Notes: generated by a model from the letters alone, not told the origin. A stretch of DNA of 64,000 nucleotides from JACVRW01 sp963808545 (GCA_963808545.1 CAWEGB010000011.1:186001-250000); one strand, 5' to 3'; positions 8,372-17,556 are shown, counted from the first letter of the stretch. Made by a program: numbers and translations.

Positions 8372-10023
8372 ACCGCCTCCTTCGCCGCGCCGGCGGCGGG
8401 GGCGAGGCCCTCGCTGCGGGCCAGGTCCTCCCACGCGGTGATCTCGGCGCCCATGCGGGCCTCGTCCCAGCCGAGCACGGGCGCCATCGCGGCGGCCACC
8501 GCGCTCACGCCCTCGCTCTCGGGCAGGGCCAGCCGGCGGCCGTCGAGCAGGCCGAGGCGAGTGCGGCGCAGCAGCACGTCGCCGAGGGTGCGCGCCTGCT
8601 CGTGGACCGCGGCGAAGGCGGCCTCGGCGGCGATGTCGGGGAGCTCCGCGCTGATCCGGCGTCCCAGCCCGGGATCCGCTTCGGCCAGCTGCAGCACGAA
8701 CTGCGCGGCGTGACCGTAACGCCGGGCCAGGTGGCCGCGGCTCTCGGCGTCGACCGACGGCGCCGCCGGCAGCTCATCCGGATCCACGGGCTGGCCGAGG
8801 GGGATCTCGTGCGTACGGCAGGGCGCCTCACGCGCCTCACGCTCAACGATCCGGTCGACAGCCAGCTTGGCCATGCGACGCCAGGTGGTGAGCTTGCCCC
8901 CGGTGATGGTCACCAGGCCCGAGCTCGTCTCGTACAGCTCGGCCCGGCGCGAGATGTCCACCGACTTCTTCGGGTCGCCGGTGGAGATCAGCGGGCGGAC
9001 GCCGGCGTACGCGCCGGTGAGATCGGCCGGGCACAGATCGACGGCGAAGAACTCGTTGAGGGCGTCGAGGAGGTAGCCGACGTCGTCCTCGGAGGGCGGC
9101 ACGTGCTCGAGCGAGCCCTCGTAGTCGTTGTCGGTGGTGCCGACCAGGGTGCGGCCGAGCCAGGGGAGCGCGAACACGCCGCGACCGCCACCGGCGGGGA
9201 CGATCACCCCCGCGTTCACCTCGAGCGCCTCGCGGGCCAGGGTCACGTGGGTGCCGCGGCTCGGGCGAATCCGCGGCACCTCCTCTTCCTGGTAGAGCTC
9301 CTCGGGGCGCAGGCGATCGGCCCAGACTCCGGTGGCGTTGATCACGTTCGCCGCCCCGACCTCGAGCTCCGTTCCGCCCTCGCCCTCACGGATCAGCACG
9401 CCCGCGGCCCGGCCGTCTCGCTCCACGAGCCCGACGGCCTCGGTGCCGTTGAGGCACACCGCCCCGAAGCGCTCGGCCTCGGCGAGGACGGTCAGCACCA
9501 GTCGCGCATCGTCGGTCTGGCAGTCGTAGAACAGATAGGACGAGGTGGGCTCACGAGCGGCGAGCGCCGGAGCCAGCTCGAGCGTCTCGGCGCCGTCGAT
9601 CGTGCGGTGGCGCTCCGGGCTCCACTCCTCGTGGTCGCGGCCGCGGCGCCACGACATCGCGTCGTACATGTTGAGGCCCACGCCGGTCAGCCGGTCGGGC
9701 CGCCTCCCCTCGAACGCCGGCACCAGCATCGCCAGCGGGGTGACCAGGTGAGGCGCAAGCTCCACCATCAGCGAGCGCTCGAGCAGCGCTTCCCGGACAA
9801 GGCCGAGATCGAAGTTCTGGAGGTAGCGCAGGCCGCCATGGACCAGCTTGGACGACCGGCCCGACGTGCCCGCCGCAAAGTCGTCCTTCTCGACCAGAGC
9901 CACGCTGTAGCCGCGGGAGGCGGCATCGAGGGCCACGCCCGCGCCGGTGATGCCGCCACCCACCACGACCACGTCGAACGAGTCGCGCTCGAGCGAGGCC
10001 AGGGCGTCCGCGCGCGGGATCAC
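8368..10023 (-). CDS. glpD: glycerol-3-phosphate dehydrogenase, FAD-dependent
   Basis: The 551-residue flavoenzyme oxidises sn-glycerol 3-phosphate to dihydroxyacetone phosphate and feeds electrons to quinone. The N-terminus has the FAD motif VVVGGGITGAG, followed by AGTSGRSSKLVHGGLRYLQN, a GlpD signature, and TITGGKLTTWRRMA near 400. A C-terminal helical domain completes the usual length. The start is GTG 10023, overlapping the nitroreductase stop as GTGA. Membrane association is expected from family behaviour but no transmembrane segment is present. No glpK or glpF is nearby. Confidence 0.92.
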   Translation of the reverse strand: MIPRADALASLERDSFDVVVVGGGITGAGVALDAASRGYSVALVEKDDFAAGTSGRSSKLVHGGLRYLQNFDLGLVREALLERSLMVELAPHLVTPLAMLVPAFEGRRPDRLTGVGLNMYDAMSWRRGRDHEEWSPERHRTIDGAETLELAPALAAREPTSSYLFYDCQTDDARLVLTVLAEAERFGAVCLNGTEAVGLVERDGRAAGVLIREGEGGTELEVGAANVINATGVWADRLRPEELYQEEEVPRIRPSRGTHVTLAREALEVNAGVIVPAGGGRGVFALPWLGRTLVGTTDNDYEGSLEHVPPSEDDVGYLLDALNEFFAVDLCPADLTGAYAGVRPLISTGDPKKSVDISRRAELYETSSGLVTITGGKLTTWRRMAKLAVDRIVEREAREAPCRTHEIPLGQPVDPDELPAAPSVDAESRGHLARRYGHAAQFVLQLAEADPGLGRRISAELPDIAAEAAFAAVHEQARTLGDVLLRRTRLGLLDGRRLALPESEGVSAVAAAMAPVLGWDEARMGAEITAWEDLARSEGLAPAAGAAKEAV

Positions 10024-10529
10024 GGCAGGAACGTTACGTAGTCGCCGGGCGGGGTTCGCTCCGGCGGCTCCTTCACCTGACGTGCCGGACCGAGGTGCAG
10101 AAGCCCCACCGCGCGCTCGTTGCCGGCCAGCCCCGCGGCTGCCCGGCCCTCGGGGCGCCGCAGCACCTCCGGCGTGCGCCAGTAGCCGGCCAGGCCGCGC
10201 CCGTGCGCGGCGAGAAGCACGATGTAGCTGGCCACCGCGGCCGCGCACAGATCCTCCTCGTCCTGAACCGAGTCGCCGCTCTCGATCACCGACGCGACCA
10301 CGAGCGTGGGCGCGCGATCGAGCTTGGCGGCGGCCTCGGGCCCGGCGGCGGCCTTGAGCCGCTCGCGGGCCTCCGGGCCCAGCACGCGAAAGCGCCAGGG
10401 GTTGGTCAGGTGGTGGTTGGGAGCCCAGCGGGCCAGGGCGAGGAGCTCGTCCAGGGTCTCGACGGGCACGGCCTCGGGCCCGTAGGCCTTGTGGGTGCGG
10501 CGCGTGCGGATCGCCTGCTCGAGCTCCAC
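10020..10529 (-). CDS. nitroreductase-family FMN protein
   Basis: A 169-residue nitroreductase. AIRTRRTHKAY at the start is the phosphate/FMN loop, WAPNHHLTNPWRF the second conserved segment, and AAAVASYIVLLAAHGRGLAGYWRT the central helix; GLLHLGPA is the C-terminal strand. GTG 10529 gives the short lead normal for the family; TTG 10547 is the alternative. A TACCTT box (10546-10551, minus strand) sits 16 nt upstream. It is the first gene of a four-gene chain with glpD, folP and a phosphoesterase. The substrate is unknown. Confidence 0.8.
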   Translation of the reverse strand: MELEQAIRTRRTHKAYGPEAVPVETLDELLALARWAPNHHLTNPWRFRVLGPEARERLKAAAGPEAAAKLDRAPTLVVASVIESGDSVQDEEDLCAAAVASYIVLLAAHGRGLAGYWRTPEVLRRPEGRAAAGLAGNERAVGLLHLGPARQVKEPPERTPPGDYVTFLP

Positions 10530-10545
10530 GACGGGCGACGCTAGC

Positions 10546-10555
10546 AAGGTAGGGT
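10546..10555. promoter_or_regulatory. face-to-face -10 boxes of nitroreductase operon and SDR gene
   Basis: TAGGGT (10550-10555, plus strand) lies 9 nt before the SDR ATG and TACCTT (10546-10551, minus strand) lies 16 nt before the nitroreductase GTG. Only 35 bp separate the two genes, so the divergent promoters must overlap. Confidence 0.5.
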
Positions 10556-10564
10556 CCGCGTCCC

Positions 10565-11398
10565 ATGGCCTCCGGAACCGTCCTCGTGACCGGCGCCTCC
10601 ACCGGGATCGGGGAGGCGACGGCGCTCCATCTGCGCGAGCTCGGCTTCCAGCCGGTGGCCGGCGTTCGCCGCGACGAGGACGCCGAGCGCCTCGCCGCCC
10701 TGGGCATGCGGACCGTGCGCCTCGACGTGACCGATCCGGATCAGATCGGGGCTATGCGAGAGGAGCTCGGGCCGTCGCCGCTGGCCGGGCTGGTCAACAA
10801 CGCCGGCATCGCCGTGGCCGGGCCGCTCGAGTTCCTGCCCATCGACCGGCTGCGCAGCCAGCTCGAGATCAACCTGATCGGCCAGGTCGCCGTGACCCAG
10901 GCCCTGGTGCCCGCGTTGCGCGCGGGCCGCGGCCGGGTGATCAACGTGAGCTCGATCGGCGGCCGCATGGCGCTGCCGCTGATGGGCGCCTACAGCATGT
11001 CCAAGTTCGGGCTCGAGGCCTTCTCCGATTCGCTTCGCCGGGAACTGCGTCCCCACGGCGTGAACGTGGTGGTGATCGAGCCCGGCGGGGTCAAGACCCC
11101 GATCTGGCAGAAGGGCAACGAGCTGATCGACCGGCTGATGGCGGACATACCTGCCGCGGAGCTCGAGCGCCTCTACGGCCGGGTGATCGCGGCGCTGCGC
11201 CGGGAGACGGTGAGAATCGAGCAGAAGCGCGGCATGCCGGCACGCGACGTGGCCGAGGTGATCGGGCGCGCGCTGACGCTGCGGCGACCTCGCGCCCGCT
11301 ACGTGGTGGGACGCGATGCCAAGGCCCGTGCGGTGATGGCCCGCGTGGTGCCGGACCGCGTGATGGACCGTCTGATCGCACGCGCGCTCGGCGGCTGA
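10565..11398 (+). CDS. short-chain dehydrogenase/reductase
   Basis: A 277-residue classical SDR. TGASTGIGEA near the N-terminus binds NAD(P), NNAGIA is the NNAG motif, and SSIGG followed by YSMSKFG supplies the Ser-Tyr-Lys catalytic set. EPGGVKTPIW follows, as in the retinol dehydrogenase-like classical group. The Arg near the end of strand 2 (VRRDED) suggests NADPH preference. The ATG lacks a Shine-Dalgarno and follows TAGGGT by 9 nt. It is monocistronic and ends convergently with the B12 operon. The substrate is unknown. Confidence 0.88.
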   Translation: MASGTVLVTGASTGIGEATALHLRELGFQPVAGVRRDEDAERLAALGMRTVRLDVTDPDQIGAMREELGPSPLAGLVNNAGIAVAGPLEFLPIDRLRSQLEINLIGQVAVTQALVPALRAGRGRVINVSSIGGRMALPLMGAYSMSKFGLEAFSDSLRRELRPHGVNVVVIEPGGVKTPIWQKGNELIDRLMADIPAAELERLYGRVIAALRRETVRIEQKRGMPARDVAEVIGRALTLRRPRARYVVGRDAKARAVMARVVPDRVMDRLIARALGG

Positions 11399-11416
11399 GA
11401 CGCCCGTTCGTCGCCC

Positions 11417-13375
11417 TCAGGAGGATGCGGCGGGCCGGCGGCGCACGAGCCGGCCCAGCCGGCGCCGCGACAGCCACTGGGCGAGCGCGAGCACCGCCAG
11501 CGTCGCCACGGCCAGTGCCACCAGCGCGGCGACGGGCATCCTCGCGGGCATCCCCTCGGCGGTGTCGCTCTGGGCGGCGCCGGTGCCGGGGTTGGGCGGG
11601 GCATCCACCACCAGGCCGTCTTCGCCCTCCGCGGCACCGCCGAGTTCGCCGGCGCTTTCCTCGGCCGGTGGCGGGTCCGCCGCCTCTCCGCCCCGGGGCT
11701 CGGCGGCCGGGGCACCGGCCGCGCCTTCGTCCGCCGGCGGTGCCGCTGCCCCGCCCCCGCCCGACGGGGCCGGCTCGGTGCTGGGCGCGGCGGGCGCGGG
11801 CGGCGCGGGCGCAGCCGGTGCGGGTGTGGGCGAATCGGGAGCCGTCGCGGCGGGCTCGCGCTCAACCACGGCCACGGGCAGCGGCTCGCGTTCCAGCGCC
11901 AGCAGCGCCTGCGCCGTCACCCACACCGGCGTCTGGCTGCTGGCCGCCGAGTAGGCGATGCTGCCGTTGCGACGCTGGAGGCGCGTGAGGTAAGACAGCG
12001 CGCGCGCCGTCACCCGGCGGGCCGCGCCCACGGCGACGAGTCCCTGCACGACGTACGACGTGGACTGGGCGTTCGAGCTGCCGCCGCGCATCTGGCCGAA
12101 GCCCCCGTCCGATCCCTGGCTGCGGATCAGGTAGGCCACGGCACGGCGGGCGGTGGCGCTTCCCCCGCGACCCGATGCGGCAAGAGCCTGGAGCACCGCG
12201 CCGGTCATGTCGCTGTCGCTGGGTGAGGTGACGGCCACGCCGAAGCCCCCGTCGTCGTTCTGGGTGCGGACCAGCCAGCGCAGCGTCGCGCGGCCCACCG
12301 GCTCCCCGGCAGCGCGCAGGGCAAGGACCCCGAAAGCCGTGTAGCTGACGAAGCCGGAGATCGAGCCGTTCTCGCGACGCCGCCTCAGGATCTCGGCCAC
12401 CAGGTCCCGGCTCCCCGCGGTTCGGGGGTCGAGCCCGGCGGCGCTCAGCACGAGGGCCGTCCGCTCGATCTCGCCCACGTCGCGCAGGCCCGCAAGACCG
12501 CGGGCGACGTAGCCGGCCAGCGACCGTCCGTCTCCGCGAGCGAGGTCCCGGGGATTGCGACCCGCGGCGGCCAGCCCGAGGCCGACCCAGCCGCTGTAGA
12601 GCGGGCTCGACGACTGGCGTGGGGCGGCGCCGAAGCCGCCGTCGCCGTTCTGGGCGCGCACGAGGTAGCGCTCGGCGCGCTCGCTCGGGGTCGCGGCGCC
12701 GGCGCCGGCGGGCACGGCGAGGATGAGCGCGACGAGGGCCAGCGCGGCCCCGATCGTGGCCGGCGACGGCCGCCAGCTCACCTCGAGGCGCTGCCGGTAG
12801 CGCCGCAGCGAACGGATGAACACCGGGCCGATCAACAGGCAGAAGGCCACGTTGCCGATCGCGTGGGCGAGGTTGTAGGGGAGCGAGCTGGCAGAGACGA
12901 CAAGGTAGCTGTCGAGGTCCTGGCGCCCGGTGAGCGTCCACTGGTAGACGTCCATCCAGGCTCCGAAGGCGAGACCGGCCAGGCCGCACACGGCGGCCAG
13001 CACGAAACGGTTGGGCTCGCGGCCGCGCAGCAGCCGGGCGAGCAGCGCGCCGCCGACCCCCACCGCCCCCCAGCCCGCCATCTGCCAGACGGTCCACGGG
13101 CCCTGGGACAGGAAGATGTTGGACACGATCGCGGTCACCGCCCCGACTGCGAAGCCCGGCACGGCTCCCAGGGCGTAGCCGGCGAACAGCACGATGTCGG
13201 TGGTCGGCTTGACGTTCGGGATGGCCGCAAAGGCGAGGCGCCCCACCACGGCCAGGGCAGCCATCGCGGCCACCAGCGCCAGCACGCGCGCGGGCGGCCG
13301 GTCGCGCTCGTACCAGGCGAAGCCGGCGACCAGGGCGAGCGCCAGCACCAACAGGGAGGACAGCTGCCAGCTCAT
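11417..13375 (-). CDS. ECF S-component fused to extracytoplasmic alpha/alpha-repeat domain
   Basis: This 652-residue fusion has an ECF substrate-binding membrane domain in residues 1-240, with IPNVKPTTDIVLFAGYALGA and FLSQGPWTVWQM segments. A signal-like VPAGAGA follows, then an outside repeat domain (about 250-520) with NGDGGFG, NDDGGFG and SDGGFG repeats like prenyltransferase/squalene-cyclase and the alpha domain of intrinsic factor. A Pro/Ala-rich linker and a C-terminal membrane helix with basic tail end it. I infer that it binds cobalamin outside and hands it to the S-component. It is the last gene of the riboswitch operon; the ATG overlaps the ATPase stop as ATGA. Confidence 0.8.
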   Translation of the reverse strand: MSWQLSSLLVLALALVAGFAWYERDRPPARVLALVAAMAALAVVGRLAFAAIPNVKPTTDIVLFAGYALGAVPGFAVGAVTAIVSNIFLSQGPWTVWQMAGWGAVGVGGALLARLLRGREPNRFVLAAVCGLAGLAFGAWMDVYQWTLTGRQDLDSYLVVSASSLPYNLAHAIGNVAFCLLIGPVFIRSLRRYRQRLEVSWRPSPATIGAALALVALILAVPAGAGAATPSERAERYLVRAQNGDGGFGAAPRQSSSPLYSGWVGLGLAAAGRNPRDLARGDGRSLAGYVARGLAGLRDVGEIERTALVLSAAGLDPRTAGSRDLVAEILRRRRENGSISGFVSYTAFGVLALRAAGEPVGRATLRWLVRTQNDDGGFGVAVTSPSDSDMTGAVLQALAASGRGGSATARRAVAYLIRSQGSDGGFGQMRGGSSNAQSTSYVVQGLVAVGAARRVTARALSYLTRLQRRNGSIAYSAASSQTPVWVTAQALLALEREPLPVAVVEREPAATAPDSPTPAPAAPAPPAPAAPSTEPAPSGGGGAAAPPADEGAAGAPAAEPRGGEAADPPPAEESAGELGGAAEGEDGLVVDAPPNPGTGAAQSDTAEGMPARMPVAALVALAVATLAVLALAQWLSRRRLGRLVRRRPAASS

Positions 13376-15021
13376 CGCGCAAGCTCCCGCGGCCGGCCCG
13401 GCCGGGACACGTCCTCGGCCGCGGCGTCCGCGAGCGCCCGGGCGGCCTGCTCGGGCAGCAGCTCCGGCCCGCCGGTGATGCGCGCCACCTGCGTGGAGAA
13501 GTGCCGGCCGCCGCCCAGCACGTCAGCGGGCGGGCCGTCGGCGATCACGCTGCCGGGGCCGAGCAGCACCACCCGGTCCGCGAACGCGGCGGCGAACTCG
13601 CTGTCGTGCGTGGCCACCATCACCGCCGCCCCGGCGCGCGCGAGCTCCTCGATGCGGGTCACCAGCAGGTCCCGGTGGGCGCCGTCCATCCCGCGGGTGG
13701 GCTCATCGAGCAGCACGGCCGCGTGCTCCCCGCCGCCAAGCGCCACCTCCAGCGCCAGCCGCTGACGCTCGCCGCCCGAGAGATCACGAGGGTTGGCCTG
13801 CTCGCGTCCCGCCAGCCCGGCGCCGGCCACGCCCGCGCTTCCGGCGTCCTCCACCGCGTGCTCGTGGATGAGGTAGTCGCCCGGGCTCTGGAGCAGCAGG
13901 GCCACCTCGCCCGCGCGCTCGATGCGGCCGCGGCTCGGCTGCTCCAGGCCCTTGGCCAGCCGCAGGAGGGTGCTCTTGCCGGCGCCGTTGCGGCCCATCA
14001 GGGCCACCCGCTCACCGGCGTCGAGGTCGAGCGTTATTCCGCGCAGCACCACGGGCCCGTCCTCGATCTCGTGCCAGACCTCGCGCAGCCGCAGGGCCGG
14101 CGCCGGGCGGGCGGCGCGGCGGCGCAGCAGGCCGAGCCGCGGGCGGCGCGGCGGCGCCGCCGCCGTCGCAGGAGCAGGGCGGTCCCCCACCTCAGACCCA
14201 CGGCGCCTTATCGTCGCGGCCGCCTCCTTGACGGTCACCGGCAGCGGCCCGAGGCCGGCCAGCGAGAACATCCGCGCGGCCGGGGTGGCGAGGGCGGGGA
14301 CGGCGTCCGTGGCCCAGCTCAGGAAAGCGGCGGGCGGGGCGTCGCATGCCAGCGCGCCGTCCACCAGCGCCAGCACGCGATCCGCCGCCGGCAGACAGCG
14401 CTCGAGGCGGTGCTCTGCGATCACCACGGCCGTGCCCCAGTCCTCGTTGAGGCGCCTCAGCAGCCAGACGAGCTCGTCGCCGGCCACGGGATCGAGCTGG
14501 GAGGTGGGCTCGTCGAGCAGCAGCAGCCGCGGGGCGTGAACCATGGCCGCGGCGATGGCCACGCGCTGCAGCTCGCCGCCGGACAGCGTGTCGGTGCGCC
14601 GCTCGAGCAGATGCGCCACGCCCAGCGAAAGCGCGGTCTCCTCCACCGAGCGGGCCATCACGCCGGCCGGCTCGCGCCGGTGCTCGAGCGGCAGCTCGAG
14701 CTCGGCTCGCACCCCGCCCATCACCACCTGCGTCTCGGGCTCCTGGAAGACGGTGCCGCAGACCGCAGCGAGGTCCCCGGGACCGTGATCGCGCACGTCG
14801 AGGCCGCCCACGCGCAGCTCGCCGGCCGCCTCGCCGCCATGGAAGTGCGGCACCAGCCCGCACAGCGCCCTCAGCAGGGTCGACTTCCCGGAGCCGGAGA
14901 CCCCGGCCAGCACGGTGAACGTCCCGGGCTCGATCTCCAGGTCGATGTCCCGCAGCACCGGGCGCGCCGACTCCGCATAGCGGTAGCCGAAGCCGGCGGC
15001 GGTGACGAGCGGCTCGGTCAT
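13372..15021 (-). CDS. ecfA: ECF transporter ATPase, two NBDs fused
   Basis: A 549-residue protein with two complete ABC ATPase domains. The first has GVSGSGKST, LSGGELQR and LLLLDEPTSQLD; the second has GRNGAGKST, LSGGERQR and VLLDEPTRGMD. It therefore replaces the separate EcfA1 and EcfA2 of other bacteria and would power vitamin uptake from the cytoplasmic face. A low-complexity Ala/Arg linker joins the halves. ATG 15021 overlaps the ecfT stop as ATGA, and its stop overlaps the next ATG, so 1:1 expression with T and S components is likely. Confidence 0.9.
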   Translation of the reverse strand: MTEPLVTAAGFGYRYAESARPVLRDIDLEIEPGTFTVLAGVSGSGKSTLLRALCGLVPHFHGGEAAGELRVGGLDVRDHGPGDLAAVCGTVFQEPETQVVMGGVRAELELPLEHRREPAGVMARSVEETALSLGVAHLLERRTDTLSGGELQRVAIAAAMVHAPRLLLLDEPTSQLDPVAGDELVWLLRRLNEDWGTAVVIAEHRLERCLPAADRVLALVDGALACDAPPAAFLSWATDAVPALATPAARMFSLAGLGPLPVTVKEAAATIRRRGSEVGDRPAPATAAAPPRRPRLGLLRRRAARPAPALRLREVWHEIEDGPVVLRGITLDLDAGERVALMGRNGAGKSTLLRLAKGLEQPSRGRIERAGEVALLLQSPGDYLIHEHAVEDAGSAGVAGAGLAGREQANPRDLSGGERQRLALEVALGGGEHAAVLLDEPTRGMDGAHRDLLVTRIEELARAGAAVMVATHDSEFAAAFADRVVLLGPGSVIADGPPADVLGGGRHFSTQVARITGGPELLPEQAARALADAAAEDVSRPGRPRELAR

Positions 15022-15905
15022 CGCCGGCCTCCGATCCCCAGGCGCGCTCCGCGGCCCGCGAACGGGCTGAGGGCGAGCAGGACGAGTGCAGCGCTCAGCG
15101 CCCACTCGGGGGCGCCGAACGAGAGCTCGAGTGTGGGATAGGCGTCCACCGTTCCCACCCCGGCGGCCAGCCCGGCCACGGAGACCGCGACGATGCCGAA
15201 CGCCGCTGCGGCCACACGCAGGTCGTGGCGCGACCACGGGTCGCCGCGGCGCGGCGGGCGCCCACCGAGCGAGTAGCCGCGCACCTCGAGCGCGGCGGCC
15301 ACGTCCACCGAGCGGTCGAGCGCACCCGACAGCGCCGCCCGGACCACCGCCAACCGCCCCGGTGGCTGCGGCCGGCAGCGAGCGGCGTCCGACATGCGGA
15401 CGGCGTCGCGGGCCAGCGTGGGCACCAGCCGATTGGCCAGCGACGCCGTGAGCGCGGAGCGGTAGGAGACCCGTCGGAACAGCCGCAGCAGCTCGTCGGG
15501 GTCCACGGCGGCCGACAGCAGTCCCCCCAGGGCCACCACGATCACCATCACACGCAGGCCGGTGAGCGCGCCGTAGGCCAGCGCTTCCAGGGTGATGTCG
15601 ATCCGGCGACCGAGCACCGTGCCGCCACGGATGAGCAGGGTCTCGCCGCCCGCGTAGACCAGCGGGTTCACGAGCGCCACCAGCAGCGCCAGCGGCAGGG
15701 CCAGCTTCAGCGAGCGGCCGATCTCCCGGCCGACGCCCGCCGCGACGCCGGCGCCGGCCACTCCCGCAAGGGCCGCTGCGAGCACCAGCGGATGGAGGTA
15801 GAGCACCCCGGTCAGGGCGAGCGCGCAGCAGAACGCAGCCCCAAGGGAGGCGCGCGCCGCATGCAGCGCACTGGGACGAGAGCGGTAGACGGGGATCAGG
15901 CTCAT
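15018..15905 (-). CDS. ecfT: ECF transporter transmembrane subunit EcfT
   Basis: The 295-residue membrane subunit couples the ATPases to the S-component. It has several hydrophobic segments and the cytoplasmic coupling helices typical of EcfT: ALDRSVDVAAALEVRGYSLG contains the characteristic Ala-Arg-Gly type motif (EVRGY), and VSYRSALTASLANRLVPTLA precedes it. ATG 15905 overlaps the stop of the upstream lipoprotein gene as ATGA. Its place between DUF4430 genes and the ATPase makes this a dedicated rather than shared (group II) ECF system. Confidence 0.88.
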   Translation of the reverse strand: MSLIPVYRSRPSALHAARASLGAAFCCALALTGVLYLHPLVLAAALAGVAGAGVAAGVGREIGRSLKLALPLALLVALVNPLVYAGGETLLIRGGTVLGRRIDITLEALAYGALTGLRVMVIVVALGGLLSAAVDPDELLRLFRRVSYRSALTASLANRLVPTLARDAVRMSDAARCRPQPPGRLAVVRAALSGALDRSVDVAAALEVRGYSLGGRPPRRGDPWSRHDLRVAAAAFGIVAVSVAGLAAGVGTVDAYPTLELSFGAPEWALSAALVLLALSPFAGRGARLGIGGRR

Positions 15906-16837
15906 TGCACCGCCAGGGGCAGCTTGTCCACCCTGTCGTCCTCGACCGCGACCGCAAAGGCGTCGCGCAGGCGTCCTTCGTCGAGGGCCCGCACGCCTGC
16001 CTCGAGGCCCTGCTCGTCGAGTGCCGTGACCAGCCACACGAGCTCCTCCTGTAGCGGCCGCATGGCCAGCACCAGGCCCACGCCGTCGCCGGGACGAACG
16101 GTGCGGGCCACGTCGCCGTGCTCGTCGAGCAGATCGATCGAGCGGCCGTCCTCGGCCACCCGGACGAAGACGCCGTTCTCCTCCGGCCCCTGCTCCAGGC
16201 TGGCCGCGCCGCGCACGATCCGGGCCGCGGGCCAGCGCGCCACCGCCAGCCGGGTCACCTCCTCGACGCCCGGGGCGCCGAGCGACGAGCCCGAGGTCGA
16301 GACCCCCTCGCGCTCCAGCGTCTCGCGTGCCTCGCTGCACGCGCTCGACTCCGAGTCCTCGCACTCCACCCGCACCGGGCGCCGCTTGCCCTCCAGCCCG
16401 TTCAGGAACGGCTCGGGAAAGGCGCCCACGATCGCGGGCACGCGCATCGTCACCCGCCAGTCACGCCGATCCCACTGGACGCGGTCAGCGGGCGAGAGCT
16501 CGAATTCGGCGGCGCCCACCTCCGCCTCGACCCCGTTCACGAAGTAGAACCAGTCCACCTGGCCCACCGGCCCCCGGCTCTCGAGCCCGTCGATCGCATC
16601 GACGAAGCGGCCCCCGAAGCTGGTGCCCACCTCGAAGTTGGCCTCGAGCAGCCGCAGCACCGTCTGGTCCTCGCGCACGGCCTCGACCCGGGCCGAGCCG
16701 AGCTCCACCTTGCCGAAGTCGCGTGTGACCCGAACCTGGGCGCCGGCGCCGCCGCGCTCCTCGCCCTCGCCGATGCCGCAGCCGGCAACGCCGGCGGCGA
16801 GGGTGATCGCACACACGAGGGCGACGAGCCGGCTCAC
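15902..16837 (-). CDS. lipoprotein with DUF4430 (transcobalamin beta-like) domain
   Basis: The 311-residue protein starts at GTG 16837 with a signal peptide ending LAAGVAGC, a lipobox, so it should be anchored outside the membrane. Residues about 55-125 match DUF4430: LRLLEANFEVGTSFGGRFVD, then VDWFYFVNGVEAEVGAAEF and RVQWDRRDW. DUF4430 is the fold of the C-terminal domain of transcobalamin and intrinsic factor. The remaining residues form an unrecognised C-terminal domain. It is gene three of the riboswitch operon, with GTGA and ATGA overlaps to its neighbours. I infer a cobalamin-capturing role. Confidence 0.78.
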   Translation of the reverse strand: MSRLVALVCAITLAAGVAGCGIGEGEERGGAGAQVRVTRDFGKVELGSARVEAVREDQTVLRLLEANFEVGTSFGGRFVDAIDGLESRGPVGQVDWFYFVNGVEAEVGAAEFELSPADRVQWDRRDWRVTMRVPAIVGAFPEPFLNGLEGKRRPVRVECEDSESSACSEARETLEREGVSTSGSSLGAPGVEEVTRLAVARWPAARIVRGAASLEQGPEENGVFVRVAEDGRSIDLLDEHGDVARTVRPGDGVGLVLAMRPLQEELVWLVTALDEQGLEAGVRALDEGRLRDAFAVAVEDDRVDKLPLAVQ

Positions 16838-17556
16838 TCGACGACCACCTCCTCGGCGAACGAGCGCACCAGGCCGTCCTTGCGGGCCACGATGGTGTGG
16901 CGACCCGGCGGAAGGGTCAGCCGCACGCTGCCGTCGGACGCGGTCACGCCCGTCCCGCCGCCCGACGCCGTGACGGCCGCGCCCGCTACCGGGACGCCGC
17001 GACCCTCGTCGTCGTAACCGCGCACGCTGATCGTCGCCGCTCCCTGCTCGCCCCTCGCCTCGATCGCGAGGGTGCGCTGGCAACCGCCGGCGTGCATGCG
17101 GCAGTAGAACCAGGTCAGCTGCTGGCCCCGGCGCAGCCGTCCGCGCCCGAACGGGCCCGAGGGATCCGCGGCCCCCGCGCTGGCCGCCCGCCGGCCCACC
17201 TTGTAGACCCAGCCGTTCTGCCCTCGGTTGCGCTCGCCCCGGATGGCCTCGACGAACAGGCCGGCGGCGTCGCGCGGCCGGCCCGAGCACGAGCCGAAGT
17301 CACGCAGCCGCAGGCGGCCCGCGCCGCTGCGGGCCAGCGCCGCCAGGGCCGTGCCGGCCCCGGCGGCGCAACGGCGCCCGCCCACCGTCACGAGCGTTTG
17401 CTTCGCCGCCACGTCCCGGGTCACCGCCTTGCCGCTGCGAAACACCACCATCTGCTCGACGGCAGGAGCCGCCGGCGCGCCCGCGGCCGGCGTCGCCGCG
17501 GCGAACAGCGCCAGCGTCAGCGCGAGCACGGCGGCGGCTGGGGCGGCACGGCTCAC
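16834..17556 (-). CDS. secreted DUF4430-like protein with C-terminal Ig-like domain
   Basis: A 240-residue secreted protein (signal peptide ending TPAAGA). The central part has NGWVYKVGRRAA and QQLTWFYCRMHAGG, which follow the DUF4430 pattern of W-x-Y-x-V-N and a C-terminal W strand. The last 80 residues resemble a carboxypeptidase-regulatory/Ig-like sandwich (VPVAGAAVTASGGGTG, LPPGRHTIVARKDG). Two Cys pairs fit disulfides. GTG 17556 overlaps the upstream stop. It is the second gene of the B12 operon; binding of cobalamin is inferred from domain and regulation only. Confidence 0.7.
   Translation of the reverse strand: MSRAAPAAAVLALTLALFAAATPAAGAPAAPAVEQMVVFRSGKAVTRDVAAKQTLVTVGGRRCAAGAGTALAALARSGAGRLRLRDFGSCSGRPRDAAGLFVEAIRGERNRGQNGWVYKVGRRAASAGAADPSGPFGRGRLRRGQQLTWFYCRMHAGGCQRTLAIEARGEQGAATISVRGYDDEGRGVPVAGAAVTASGGGTGVTASDGSVRLTLPPGRHTIVARKDGLVRSFAEEVVVE

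Noticed and set aside
8602..10041. Long plus-strand open frames opposite glpD and opposite the first DUF4430 gene
   Set aside because: High GC makes antisense frames long; composition is Arg/Gly/His-rich and lacks any family motif, while the sense strand has clear ones.
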